DNA of 64,000 bases from assembly GCF_024623455.1 (NCBI RefSeq), contig NZ_JANIPJ010000005.1, positions 248,001 to 312,000 on the forward strand. Reading direction: 5' to 3'. The stretch comes from Paenibacillus soyae. Its GTDB lineage: Bacteria > Bacillota > Bacilli > Paenibacillales > Paenibacillaceae. The notes under the pieces were generated by a model. It was not told the DNA's origin. It was given only the letters and a program-made list of their open reading frames with translations, and did not search any database. The position numbers were made by a program, and so were the translations under genes. This document shows positions 34,085 to 43,241 of the stretch, in pieces (the first letter of the stretch is position 1; every line of letters begins with the position of its first letter).

Positions 34085-37000
34085 TTGTTTCCTTTTAAAA
34101 AAATCGGCATGCTTGCTTTAATTGGCGTTGTGGCTTGCGGAGGGCTAAGCGCGGGGGCTTCGTCTGCGCAAGCTCCGGCCAAGACGAAGGAGCGCCTCAT
34201 GGGCGAAGTGAGGACGTTCGCGGGATCGGAAGAGGGACTGAGGTCTCCTCAGGGCGCGGTCGCATTAAGCGACGGAACGCTTATCGTATCGGATACGGAC
34301 AACCATGTGATTAAGCGAATCCGCAACGGGGAAACGACGATTTTGGCAGGCGCGTCGTTGGACTTCGAGAAGTCCGAGAACGGCCTGCCGCAAGGCGCCT
34401 GGCGGGACGGCGATGGAGGAACGGCTTTTTTCCATGACCCGGCAGGGCTTGCGGTCGACCGCGCGGGCAATGTCTATGTGGCCGATGCGGGGAATCATGC
34501 GATACGCCGCATCGGCGCAGACGGAAAGGTGACCACCGTTGCCGGTTCGCCGGAGCTTGGCTATGCCGACGGCTCCGCGGAAGAAGCGAGATTCTATTAC
34601 CCGACGGACGTTGCCGTTACGAGGAGCGGGATTCTGTATGTAGCGGATACGCTCAATCATGTCATTCGGCGGATTGGCGTGACGGGCAAGGTGACGACCA
34701 TCGGCTCCGTTCCGGAGAGAGCGGCGCTATGGCAGGACGGGGTTTCGGTCATGGCGGGCGGTTATGCGAACGGCGGCTTCGGCGAAGCGGAATTTAACGA
34801 GCCGTCCGGGCTGGCGATTGATGATAAGGGAAATCTCTATGTCAGCGACTCGGGCAATAACGCCATTCGTTATATCGATTTTGAGAAGAAACAAGTAACC
34901 ACCGCAGCTGGATTGACTCCGGAGGAAGCGGATTTAGAGGAGGCGCTGTATGCTAAGCCGGGTTATACGGACGGCAAGGCTGACGAGGCAGCATTCAACT
35001 CTCCGCGCGGACTGGAATGGTCGGATGAGCTTGGACTCGTGATCGCCGATACGGGCAACAATGCGATTCGCCTGCTGAAAGACGGAGAGGTGTCGACGCT
35101 TGCCGGGGCATCGAACGGGGGCGGCGGCAATCAAGACGGCATCGAGAGCGAGGCGTTCTTCCAAGCGCCAGCCGATGTAACGGAGCTTGCTTCGGGCGGG
35201 CTGCTGATCGCGGATGCAGGCAACGACTCTCTGCGTGAATGGGAGAGCTATCGTCTTCCTGTAGGCTTCCGTGCCGACTCGGCTGTTCAACTCGACTGGA
35301 ACGGCAAGCTGATTGGAGCGGAAGAAGCGGGCTTGCGCATCGAGAAAGGAACAACATGGATTTCAGCAGATGAGCTTGGCAAGCTGCTGGGCAATGAGAT
35401 CTCGGCTGGAGAGTCCGATGGGGCAGGCCGGGTGCCGCTGCGGTCCATAGCTGAAGCGGAGGGACAGAACGTGCGATGGCTGGAGGCTGATAAGCTGATC
35501 GTCGTGCGCGAAGCTGGCGGCCCAAATGCGGAAATGGTGTCAGCAGCTCCTGCTGCCGAGAGGACGCTTACCATTGATTCGCTGACAGGAGTAGTCACGG
35601 TTACGCAAGGCGGCTTCTTGAAGCTGGATGCTTACGCCGGCATGAAGCTTGGACCGGGGGACCGCATCGAGACGGGGGATTTCTCCAGTGCCGTCCTGCA
35701 TGCGGAGGATACGGGGGACTTTATCACCATCGGCGAGCATTCGGTTATGGATGTCATGAATTTGCACGAATCGGATGACGCCAGGGTGACGAAGCTGGAG
35801 CTTATAACCGGTAACGCGTTCTACGACGTGACGAACTTGAGCGATTCGAAGGATCGATTCGAGGTGAAGGCCGGCGAGACGATCAACTCCGTACGAGGCA
35901 CGCATTTCGTACAGTCCATCAATCCAATAACGGGCATATTTAACCAGTCCGTATTCTCGGGGGTCGTGACCGTAAAGCCGAAGGGCCAAACCAACAACGA
36001 TGTTCATACGGTTTATCCGGCCCAGCAAATCAGTCTTGATTCTAGCGGCGAGCCGGGCGACCCGTTGGTCGATTACGTCGACCTTAACGAATTGATTCTG
36101 CAGGCCGACCCGGAAGTGATCAAAAAAATATTGATAAACAAACAGCAGATCGACAAAGAAAATGAAGAGCAGGCGGGTAAGCTGCAGGAGCAATTAGCCG
36201 GCGGTCAGCTGATACTCGAGGGTATGCTCGATGTCAAAACGCAAGCCGAATTAGAGAAGTATAAGCAAAACGTGCTTAACTCGCTTCCAGGTCTATTAAA
36301 GGATGCGGTTAGTCAAGGCCTGCTGACGAAGGAAGAGGCGTTAAAATTCATCAATGAAGTGAATCAAAGCATCACGGGCACGGATCGAAAGTATGACCTG
36401 AGCCGAGAGGTGCCGCCCCTAGATCCAACCGTCGGAGTAGATCCCGCCGGGCAGCAGAAGAAAAAGGCGCTGGAAGAGAAGCAGCGTCAGTTGGCGGAAG
36501 AACGGAAAAACAAAGAGAAAGAGAAGAATGAAAAGCTTGAGCAAAATAACGTCAGCTTAATCGAGCAGATCCGATCGAGTATGGAGGAGTTAAACAAGAC
36601 GAATCAGCGGCTTCTGGATGAGAAGAACAAGCAGGCATTAGAAAAGCTATTGGCTCAATTAACCGCCATGCAAAGAGAGCGTTTCTTGAGCCAGTCTGAG
36701 CAGGCGAAGCAAGAAATGAAAAAGCGCGAGGCCGAGCGCAAACAGAAGCTAGCCGCGGAAGAAGCGAAGAATAACCCGCCTGTCAGCAGCTACACGCCTC
36801 CGCCGGCTCCAAGCCCGACGGTTGCCGTTGAGTACAGCGACGACTTTAGGGCGGATGCCGATGCAGGCAGCAATCACTTCGTTTCTTATGGCTTTGAAAC
36901 TACCGGCATCAGCTTGGACACGGAAGTGAAGGTTGGAGTAACGATTAAAAGGAACGGGGCTACGGCTGAAGAAGTTAGGGTGTTCCGTGAGGGTGAAGAG

Positions 37001-37231
37001 GATCTCGCGCCGACGGATGACAAATATATTTTAGCCGCAAGCGAAGGAAACTATAGGCTATCCGAGCTTACGGAAAAGGATTCAAACCCGGCTGCGTTCT
37101 ATATCATTTTCCCGGAAGCTGGAGAATATGAAATGACCTTCGAGCTTCTGAAGGTGACGCAAGGCGGTCTGGTATCCTTGGGACAAGGAACTCGGACGAT
37201 TACGGTCGCGCCTGTTATTCTTACAAGCTAA
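34085..37231 (+). CDS. Secreted NHL-propeller / copper-amine-oxidase-like / FecR / coiled-coil protein
   Basis: 1048 residues, exported (signal peptide about 1-29). Domains in order: NHL-type beta-propeller (about 45-395) with repeats such as PAGLAVDRAGNVYVADAGNH and PSGLAIDDKGNLYVSDSGNN; a copper-amine-oxidase N-terminal-like domain (about 397-480, WISADELGKLL, VPLRSIAEAEGQNVRW); a FecR domain (about 495-660, GDRIETGDFSSAVL, INSVRGTHFVQS); a Lys/Glu/Gln coiled coil (about 690-905); a Pro-rich hinge; a C-terminal beta domain. Each domain is known in Paenibacillus surface proteins, but I do not know this combination. The coiled-coil part is poorer in GC than its neighbours. TTG start after GGGGAGG. 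Confidence 0.75.
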   Translation: MFPFKKIGMLALIGVVACGGLSAGASSAQAPAKTKERLMGEVRTFAGSEEGLRSPQGAVALSDGTLIVSDTDNHVIKRIRNGETTILAGASLDFEKSENGLPQGAWRDGDGGTAFFHDPAGLAVDRAGNVYVADAGNHAIRRIGADGKVTTVAGSPELGYADGSAEEARFYYPTDVAVTRSGILYVADTLNHVIRRIGVTGKVTTIGSVPERAALWQDGVSVMAGGYANGGFGEAEFNEPSGLAIDDKGNLYVSDSGNNAIRYIDFEKKQVTTAAGLTPEEADLEEALYAKPGYTDGKADEAAFNSPRGLEWSDELGLVIADTGNNAIRLLKDGEVSTLAGASNGGGGNQDGIESEAFFQAPADVTELASGGLLIADAGNDSLREWESYRLPVGFRADSAVQLDWNGKLIGAEEAGLRIEKGTTWISADELGKLLGNEISAGESDGAGRVPLRSIAEAEGQNVRWLEADKLIVVREAGGPNAEMVSAAPAAERTLTIDSLTGVVTVTQGGFLKLDAYAGMKLGPGDRIETGDFSSAVLHAEDTGDFITIGEHSVMDVMNLHESDDARVTKLELITGNAFYDVTNLSDSKDRFEVKAGETINSVRGTHFVQSINPITGIFNQSVFSGVVTVKPKGQTNNDVHTVYPAQQISLDSSGEPGDPLVDYVDLNELILQADPEVIKKILINKQQIDKENEEQAGKLQEQLAGGQLILEGMLDVKTQAELEKYKQNVLNSLPGLLKDAVSQGLLTKEEALKFINEVNQSITGTDRKYDLSREVPPLDPTVGVDPAGQQKKKALEEKQRQLAEERKNKEKEKNEKLEQNNVSLIEQIRSSMEELNKTNQRLLDEKNKQALEKLLAQLTAMQRERFLSQSEQAKQEMKKREAERKQKLAAEEAKNNPPVSSYTPPPAPSPTVAVEYSDDFRADADAGSNHFVSYGFETTGISLDTEVKVGVTIKRNGATAEEVRVFREGEEDLAPTDDKYILAASEGNYRLSELTEKDSNPAAFYIIFPEAGEYEMTFELLKVTQGGLVSLGQGTRTITVAPVILTS

Positions 37232-37284
37232 ACGTTGAGATGCTTGAAGGCCAATCGGGAGATTTGCGTAAATAATTGAAGATA

Positions 37285-37326
37285 GAGCTGTTCTCTCCTC
37301 CTGATCGGGGGAGGAGACAGCCCTTT
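37285..37326 (+). terminator. Terminator after the NHL/FecR gene
   Basis: GCTGTTCTCTCCTCC pairs with GGGGGAGGAGACAGC, followed by CCTTTT. Confidence 0.7.
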
Positions 37327-37342
37327 TAAGGAGAATCCATCA

Positions 37343-37840
37343 ATGGCATCCAAACTCATCATGAACGAAGCGATCAAGGCGTCCGAGGTGCTGCTGACGG
37401 GGCTGGACGGAGAGCGCATAGGCGTCGTGTCCCGGGAGAAAGCACTCGCGACGGCGAAGGAGCTGAAGGCGGACCTCGTGTGCGACTCGCTCATGAGCAG
37501 CCCGCCGCCATGCCGGCTTGTCGCGAGAGGCGCGGCGAAGCGGGAGAAGGATCAGGCCGGCAAGGCGGACAGGCAGTCGAGCGGGCAGGTTAAGGTGAAA
37601 GAGATCCGGCTGACCGCAACGATCGAGGAGCATGATTACGACACCAAGTGCCGGCAGGCGGAGAAGCTTCTGGCAGGGGGCAACGGCGTCCTCCTCGTCG
37701 TGAAAATTTCCGGCAAGGAAGGGCAAGCCGCGAAGGCGCTTCTGGAGCGGCTGACCGGCGATCTGAAGGGAAGCGGGAAGAAGAAGACGGGCATTCAGCT
37801 GAGCGGCAAGCAAGCGGCCGTCGAGCTGCTTCCGCTATAA
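37343..37840 (+). CDS. Divergent stand-alone translation initiation factor IF-3 paralog
   Basis: 165 residues. The N-terminal half matches IF-3 (MNEAIKASEVLLTGLDGERIGVV, then DLVC..S..SPPPCRL) and the C-terminal half has the IF-3 signature KVKEIRLTATIEEHDYDTKCRQAEKLL. It departs from true IF-3 in the linker (PPxCR followed by ARGAAKRE where IF-3 has MDYGKFRYE) and in the C-domain strand that normally reads IRF.GR, here VVKISGKE. It is not beside rpmI and rplT, the usual infC partners, so it is an extra copy. A ribosome-binding role is plausible but unproven. TAAGGAGA precedes the ATG. Confidence 0.78.
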   Translation: MASKLIMNEAIKASEVLLTGLDGERIGVVSREKALATAKELKADLVCDSLMSSPPPCRLVARGAAKREKDQAGKADRQSSGQVKVKEIRLTATIEEHDYDTKCRQAEKLLAGGNGVLLVVKISGKEGQAAKALLERLTGDLKGSGKKKTGIQLSGKQAAVELLPL

Positions 37841-37850
37841 AATCAACACA

Positions 37851-37888
37851 GGGTGCGTGGGCGTCGAGCCTTGCATCCTATTTTTTTT
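37851..37888 (+). terminator. Terminator after the IF-3 paralog
   Basis: GGGTGCGTGG pairs with CCTTGCATCC (one mismatch, two G-U), followed by TA and eight T. Confidence 0.75.
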
Positions 37889-37958
37889 GGCGCAAAGGCG
37901 ATTGTAATGAAATCGGTTTCTTGATAAACTGAGCGCAGGATACAACTGGAAATGAACG

Positions 37959-38020
37959 GACCGCGGGCATGGGCTTTGGAGTGCAGACTACTGAAGGATC
38001 ATCGCTTTGGCGGTCTTTTT
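37959..38020 (+). promoter_or_regulatory. Possible attenuator ahead of the fdhF-fdhD operon
   Basis: GACCGC (37959-37964) pairs with GCGGTC (38010-38015), enclosing a 45-nt folded region, and five T follow at once. It ends 16 bp before the molybdoenzyme start, so folding could stop transcription or hide the ribosome-binding site. No known riboswitch class recognised. Confidence 0.35.
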
Positions 38021-38036
38021 GGCATAGGAGCGAAGG

Positions 38037-40472
38037 ATGGAGGGGAAGGGCATGGGGAAGAGCGAGCATACCGGAAGATTGAAGCTGCCGAAACGATGGG
38101 AGCCCGACCTATGGGTAAGCAAGCGCCCGTTCGGGCTTGGGCTGGTGAAGCCGCATCATATAAGAGACACCTTCAAAACGGTATGGGACAACCGGAACAA
38201 CCTGCCTTACGCTTATCGCATTTTGACTCAAGGCGTGTGCGACGGCTGCGCCCTCGGCGTCTCCGGCTTGCGCGATCAGACGCTCGAAGGCCCGCATCTT
38301 TGCACGACGCGACTGAACGTGCTTCGGCTTAACACGATGTCCGCTATTCCCGACGACGTATTGTTCGCTGATTTGAAGGAGCTGCGCCTGCTGAGCAGCG
38401 CCGAGCTTCGGGAGCTGGGGCGGATTCCGTATCCAATGATTCGCAGGAAGGGCGAGACAAGGTTCTCAAGATTGAACTGGGATGACGCGATGACGCGTAT
38501 CGCCGCCAAGGCCTCGGCGGTCGACCCGAAGGGCATCGCGTTTTATTTGACGGGCAGGGGGATCACGAACGAAACGTATTATGCCGCGGCCAAGGCGGCC
38601 CGGCAGATCGGGACGAACAATATCGACAACGCGTCGCGCATCTGCCACTCGCCTTCCAAGACGGCGCTGAAGCGATCGATCGGCGTGGGCGCCTCCACCT
38701 GCAGCTACAAGGACTGGATCGGCACCGACGTGCTGGTGTTCTGGGGGAGCGTGGCCGCGAACAACCAGCCGGTCTCGACCAAATACATGTACGCGGCGAA
38801 GCGCAAGGGTACGCGGATCATCGTCATCAACCCTTACCGCGAGCCGGCGATGGACGGCTACTGGATTCCTTCGATTCCGGAGTCCGCTTTATTCGGAACG
38901 AAGCTCGCGGACGATTTCCATCCGGTTAACATCGGCGGCGACATCGCGTTTATGCACGGCATCATGAAGTGCTGGTTCGGGATGGAGAGGGAACGCGCCG
39001 GCTCGGCTATTGACCATGCGTTCGTCTCCGCGCATACGACCGGGTTCGAAGAGCTTCGCGAGCATGTCGAGCGGCTGGAGTGGGCGGAGCTGGAGCGTTC
39101 CTCGGGGATTAGCCAAGCGCGCATGGAGGAGCTGGCGAGGCTGCTCGCCGCCGCCCGTTCCGGCGTTTTCGTCTGGAGCATGGGGCTCACGCAGCATCGG
39201 TTCGGGACGGACAATATTTCGCAGGTGGCGAATCTAGCGTTGCTGCGAGGCTTCCTTGGGCGGGAGCACTGCGGGCTCATGCCGATCCGCGGCCATAGCG
39301 GCGTGCAAGGCTCGGGCGAGATGGGAGCCGACCCGTTCAGCCTGCCGGGCGGGGAGTTCGCAAGCGTGGCCGATCGCGCGAGGATCGAGAAGCTATGGGG
39401 CTTCCGGCTGCCGGAATGGCAGGGCGATATCGTGGGCGTCTCCCTGCAGAACGCGCTGCTGCCGGATGGCCAGGAGCGCAAGCTCCGGCTGTTCTACACG
39501 TCGGGCGGCAATTTCCTCGAGACGATGCCGGATCCCGAGCATGTGAGGAGATGCCTGGAGGCGGTAGAGCTTCGCGTGCATCAGGATATTATACTGAACT
39601 CTTCGATGCTAGCCGACGCCGCGGAGGAGGTCATTGTATTGCCCGCGATGACGCGGTACGAGCAGCCGGGCGGGGGGACGTCGACCTCGACGGAGCGGAT
39701 GGTGTATTATTCGCCCGAGATTGCGGGTCCCCGAGTCGGGGAGGCGCGCCCGGAGTGGGATATTTTCGGCGAGCTGGCGGAGCGGATCACCGGAGGGCCC
39801 GGGAGAAACGGCGAGCGCGTCGAACGGTCCGATGATGGGAAGTTCGGTTTAAAAGCCGTAACGACGCGCTTCGGCAGCGCTGATGCCATACGTCAGGAAA
39901 TCGCGGCCGCCGCTCCTTATTATGAGGGCATCCAGCGGCTCGGCAAGCGGGGCGACGTGTTCCAATGGGGAGGGGCTTGGCTGTGCGAGGATGGAGAGTG
40001 TCCAACGCCGGATGGAAAGGGACGGCTGCTGCCGATTCCGCTGCCTGACGTTCGGAGGACGGAAGGGCGGATGTACGCGACCACTCGCCGAGGCAAGCAG
40101 TTCAACTCCATGATATATGGCGAGCGAGACAGCTTTAACGGGGCGGACCGCTTCGACGTGCTGCTGAGTGAAGAGGATGCGGGACGCCTGGGGCTTCGCG
40201 ACGGCGATGCCGTTGTCGTTCGGAATCGCAACGGCGTGTTCCACGGCCGGGCGAAGCTGGCGCCCGTGGCGCAAGGCAACGTCGAGCTGTTCTGGCCCGA
40301 GGGCAACGTGCTGTTCGAGCGGGGCGTCTATGAGCCGAGCGCGGGGATTCCCGAATATAACGCCGCGGTTATCGTGGAACGGGCGGATATTTTTTACGCG
40401 GCGAAAGATTCACGTCATGAAATAGCTTTAGCCGAGGCGGATGCGGAATGGGATATGAATCCCCCGGATTGA
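38037..40472 (+). CDS. FdhF/YdeP-family molybdopterin oxidoreductase
   Basis: 811 residues. Molybdopterin-enzyme fold with an N-terminal CDGCALG motif (only CxxC; no full 4Fe-4S set), long bis-MGD binding region (VFWGSVAANNQPVSTKYMYAAKRKGTRIIVINPY) and a C-terminal dinucleotide domain (DRFDVLLSEEDAGRLGLRDGD). This matches the YdeP-type alpha-subunit family, whose substrate is unclear; E. coli YdeP is linked to acid resistance. ATG 38037 has AGGAG 6 bp upstream; a second ATG at 38052 is also possible. fdhD follows 14 bp later, which supports Mo-bis-MGD dependence. Confidence 0.85.
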   Translation: MEGKGMGKSEHTGRLKLPKRWEPDLWVSKRPFGLGLVKPHHIRDTFKTVWDNRNNLPYAYRILTQGVCDGCALGVSGLRDQTLEGPHLCTTRLNVLRLNTMSAIPDDVLFADLKELRLLSSAELRELGRIPYPMIRRKGETRFSRLNWDDAMTRIAAKASAVDPKGIAFYLTGRGITNETYYAAAKAARQIGTNNIDNASRICHSPSKTALKRSIGVGASTCSYKDWIGTDVLVFWGSVAANNQPVSTKYMYAAKRKGTRIIVINPYREPAMDGYWIPSIPESALFGTKLADDFHPVNIGGDIAFMHGIMKCWFGMERERAGSAIDHAFVSAHTTGFEELREHVERLEWAELERSSGISQARMEELARLLAAARSGVFVWSMGLTQHRFGTDNISQVANLALLRGFLGREHCGLMPIRGHSGVQGSGEMGADPFSLPGGEFASVADRARIEKLWGFRLPEWQGDIVGVSLQNALLPDGQERKLRLFYTSGGNFLETMPDPEHVRRCLEAVELRVHQDIILNSSMLADAAEEVIVLPAMTRYEQPGGGTSTSTERMVYYSPEIAGPRVGEARPEWDIFGELAERITGGPGRNGERVERSDDGKFGLKAVTTRFGSADAIRQEIAAAAPYYEGIQRLGKRGDVFQWGGAWLCEDGECPTPDGKGRLLPIPLPDVRRTEGRMYATTRRGKQFNSMIYGERDSFNGADRFDVLLSEEDAGRLGLRDGDAVVVRNRNGVFHGRAKLAPVAQGNVELFWPEGNVLFERGVYEPSAGIPEYNAAVIVERADIFYAAKDSRHEIALAEADAEWDMNPPD

Positions 40473-40486
40473 GAGGAGGAGCGCGA

Positions 40487-41296
40487 ATGGAAAGCGGCAA
40501 TCTGACATCTTGGCGCGCCGGGCGGTACCATTCGGGAGAGATCCGGATGGAGACAAGCGAAGAAACGATCGCGAAGGAATTTGCTTTGACCATTCAGCTG
40601 GACGGGGAAGAGTTCGCGACGATCGTCTGCTCGCCGTCCCATCTGCGCGAGCTGGTATACGGCTTCCTGGCCTCCGAGGGCATCATCCGGGAAGCGGGGC
40701 AAGTGGCGTCGCTCGAGTTGGACGAGGACAGGGGTTACGCGTATGCGAGGCTGGCCGGAAGCCCGTCCATGAGCCGCGACAAGGTGGCGAAGCGGGTGAT
40801 CGGGAGCTGCTGCGGGAAGAGCCGGCAGTTTTATTTTCACAACGACATGCTGACGGCCCGGACGATCATGAGCAGAGCGCAGACGGAAGCGGACACATGC
40901 TTGAGGCTGATGGAGCGGCTGCAGGCGATATCGGCGGACTTCCATCTGACGGGAGGCGTTCACAATGCCGCGCTTGCGGAGGGAGAGGATTTGCTCGCCG
41001 TTATGACGGATATCGGGAGGCATAACGCGCTGGATAAGCTGTTCGGCTATCGCCTGCTGAGAGGAGAGAGCGCTTCGGACAAAACGATCGTGTTCAGCGG
41101 CAGGCTGTCGTCGGAGGTCGTGCTGAAGGCGGCCAAGATGGGCTGCGGGCTCCTGCTCAGCAAATCCGCGCCGACCGATCTCGCGCTGCGGCTCGCGGAG
41201 GATCTCGGCATCACGTGCGCGGGCTTTATCCGGGGGAGCAAAATGACCGTCTACACCCATCCGGAACGAATCGTTATGAACCGTTCGTTACCTTGA
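40487..41296 (+). CDS. fdhD: Formate dehydrogenase accessory sulfurtransferase FdhD
   Basis: 269 residues. Transfers sulfur from a cysteine desulfurase to the molybdenum cofactor before insertion into FDH-type enzymes. The catalytic Cys pair is in IGSCCGKSR; other family blocks are FTGGVHNAAL-like (DFHLTGGVHNAALAEG), DIGRHNALDKLFG and SGRLSSEVVLKAA. ATG 40487 follows GAGGAGG by 7 bp; the frame extends upstream into the previous gene without a ribosome-binding site. It serves the molybdoenzyme encoded directly upstream. Confidence 0.92.
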   Translation: MESGNLTSWRAGRYHSGEIRMETSEETIAKEFALTIQLDGEEFATIVCSPSHLRELVYGFLASEGIIREAGQVASLELDEDRGYAYARLAGSPSMSRDKVAKRVIGSCCGKSRQFYFHNDMLTARTIMSRAQTEADTCLRLMERLQAISADFHLTGGVHNAALAEGEDLLAVMTDIGRHNALDKLFGYRLLRGESASDKTIVFSGRLSSEVVLKAAKMGCGLLLSKSAPTDLALRLAEDLGITCAGFIRGSKMTVYTHPERIVMNRSLP

Positions 41297-41329
41297 CGGG
41301 AAACGGGGGATTGGGTATGATTTTTCTGT

Positions 41330-41344
41330 TGAAAATCATTATCA
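41330..41344 (+). promoter_or_regulatory. Fur-box-like operator before the ABC exporter
   Basis: TGAAAATCATTATCA matches the 7-1-7 Fur site TGATAATNATTATCA with one mismatch, 50 bp before the exporter start. Confidence 0.7.
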
Positions 41345-41393
41345 CTCAGTCCCAGTCCCGTCTCCACATTGCAGGACAGAATAGGAGTTTATC

Positions 41394-43112
41394 ATGCTGC
41401 GTCGTTTTTTCTCGTACTACAAGCCGTACAAGAAGCTGTTTTTTCTCGACTTTTCTTGCGCGGTTATTTTGGCGGCGCTGGAGCTCGCGTTCCCGCTTGC
41501 GGTCGGCTTCGTCGTCAACGATTTGCTGCCCGACGGCAATTGGGGCCTGATCGTTTCCGCTTGCGCGGTGCTGCTTGTTATTTATGTCGTAAATACCATT
41601 TTATCTTACGTCGTTACCTATTGGGGCCACATGCTCGGCATTAACATCGAGACGGACATGCGGAGAAGGCTGTTCGACCACGTGCAGAAGCTGAGCTTCC
41701 GGTTCTTCGACAACACGAAGACGGGGCACTTGATTTCCCGTCTGACGAACGACTTGTTCGAGATCGGCGAGGTGGCGCATCACGGGCCGGAGGATATGTT
41801 CATCGCGGTCATGACGCTGATCGGCTCGTTCGGCATTATGCTGTACATCCAGCCGGATCTGGCTATTATGACGTTTATTATCGTGCCGATCATCATTTGG
41901 CTGGTGCTGTATTTCAACGGACGAATGACAAAAGCCGCGAATCGGCTCTTCACGGACATGGCCGACTTCAACGCCCGCGTCGAAGATACGGTCGGAGGCA
42001 TTCGCGTCGTTCAGGCGTTCGCCAACGAGAAGCATGAAGGCAAGCTGTTCAAAGCCAACAACCTGAGATTCCGCGAAGCCAAGCTGATCGCCTACAAGCT
42101 GATCGGCCTCAACGCGTCCATCTCCTACATGTTCATGAGAGTCGTGTCTTTGTTCGTGCTGATCGCCGGCGCTTATTACGTTCTTCGCAAAGGCATGCCA
42201 TACGGCGATTTCATTACGTTCGTGCTGCTGACGAACATCTTCTTCAAGCCGATCGAGAAGATTAACGCCGTTATCGAAAGCTATCCCAAAGGGATCGCGG
42301 GCTTCAAACGTTACGCGGAGCTTATGGATACGGAGCCCGACGTGGCGGATACGCCGGGGGCGATCGAAGTCGACCGTCTGCGGGGCGATATCCGGTACGA
42401 GAACGTCACGTTCGGCTACGAAGGAGCAGCGAAGGTGCTTCAGGGCATTAACCTTTCGATCCGCGCGGGCGAGACCGTCGCTTTCGTCGGTCCGTCCGGC
42501 GCTGGCAAAACAACGCTTTGCAGCCTGCTGCCGCGCTTCTACGAGATCGAGAGCGGAAGCATCTCGATCGACGGTCACGATATCCGCTCGCTCAAGCTGG
42601 AGTCGCTCCGCAAGAGCATCGGCATCGTGCAGCAGGACGTCTTCCTGTTCGCGGGCACGATCCGCGAGAACATCGCGTACGGCCGTCTGGGCGCGCACGA
42701 TTCGGCTATTATGGAGGCGGCTCGCCGGGCGAGGCTGGAGGAGTTCATCGCGTCGCTTCCGGATGGTCTGGACACGATCGTCGGCGAGCGCGGCGTGAAG
42801 CTGTCCGGCGGCCAGAAGCAGCGTCTCGCGATCGCGCGCATGTTCCTCAAGAACCCGCCGATCCTCATTCTGGACGAAGCGACCTCCGCCCTCGACACCG
42901 AGACCGAAGCGGCGATTCAGCAGTCGCTGGCGGAGCTGTCGGAAGGGCGCACGACGCTCGTCATCGCGCATCGTCTCGCCACGATCAAGAACGCCGACCG
43001 CATCGTCGTCGTGACGGAGAACGGCATCACGGAGCAAGGAAGGCATGACGAGCTTGTCGCAGCCGGCGGCATCTACAGCCGCCTGCACGAGGCGCAGTTC
43101 GGGCGCGCCTAA
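41394..43112 (+). CDS. ABC exporter, fused membrane and ATPase domains (MsbA/BmrA type)
   Basis: 572 residues: six-helix type-1 exporter membrane domain (about 15-305) and ATPase domain (about 335-570) with Walker A GPSGAGKTT, Q-loop QQDVFLFAGT, signature LSGGQKQRLA, Walker B ILILDEATSALD and H-loop AHRLAT. It probably works as a homodimer, since no partner half-transporter is adjacent. TAGGAG precedes the ATG by 6 bp. A Fur-box-like site upstream suggests induction in iron shortage, for example for siderophore or haem export; the cargo is unknown. Confidence 0.88.
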   Translation: MLRRFFSYYKPYKKLFFLDFSCAVILAALELAFPLAVGFVVNDLLPDGNWGLIVSACAVLLVIYVVNTILSYVVTYWGHMLGINIETDMRRRLFDHVQKLSFRFFDNTKTGHLISRLTNDLFEIGEVAHHGPEDMFIAVMTLIGSFGIMLYIQPDLAIMTFIIVPIIIWLVLYFNGRMTKAANRLFTDMADFNARVEDTVGGIRVVQAFANEKHEGKLFKANNLRFREAKLIAYKLIGLNASISYMFMRVVSLFVLIAGAYYVLRKGMPYGDFITFVLLTNIFFKPIEKINAVIESYPKGIAGFKRYAELMDTEPDVADTPGAIEVDRLRGDIRYENVTFGYEGAAKVLQGINLSIRAGETVAFVGPSGAGKTTLCSLLPRFYEIESGSISIDGHDIRSLKLESLRKSIGIVQQDVFLFAGTIRENIAYGRLGAHDSAIMEAARRARLEEFIASLPDGLDTIVGERGVKLSGGQKQRLAIARMFLKNPPILILDEATSALDTETEAAIQQSLAELSEGRTTLVIAHRLATIKNADRIVVVTENGITEQGRHDELVAAGGIYSRLHEAQFGRA

Positions 43113-43161
43113 ATTCGCCGCATGGCGAGCAAGGCCACGCTGCAATTATAAGCGCAGAGAG

Positions 43162-43196
43162 AAAGGGCGAAGCAGGTTTGATCTGCTTCGCCCTTT
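43162..43196. terminator. Bidirectional terminator between the ABC exporter and khtU
   Basis: AAAGGGCGAAGCAG (43162-43175) pairs perfectly with CTGCTTCGCCCTTT (43183-43196). Confidence 0.85.
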
Positions 43197-43241
43197 GCTG
43201 TTCCCGTGAATGTGCTGCGGCGCGAACCTCGCGCCGGAAGG

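Noticed and set aside
41601..43145. 514-codon open frame on the minus strand opposite the ABC exporter
   Set aside because: It mirrors a clear ABC exporter; the antisense protein is Arg/His/Asp-rich without any family motif, as expected from high-GC codon bias.
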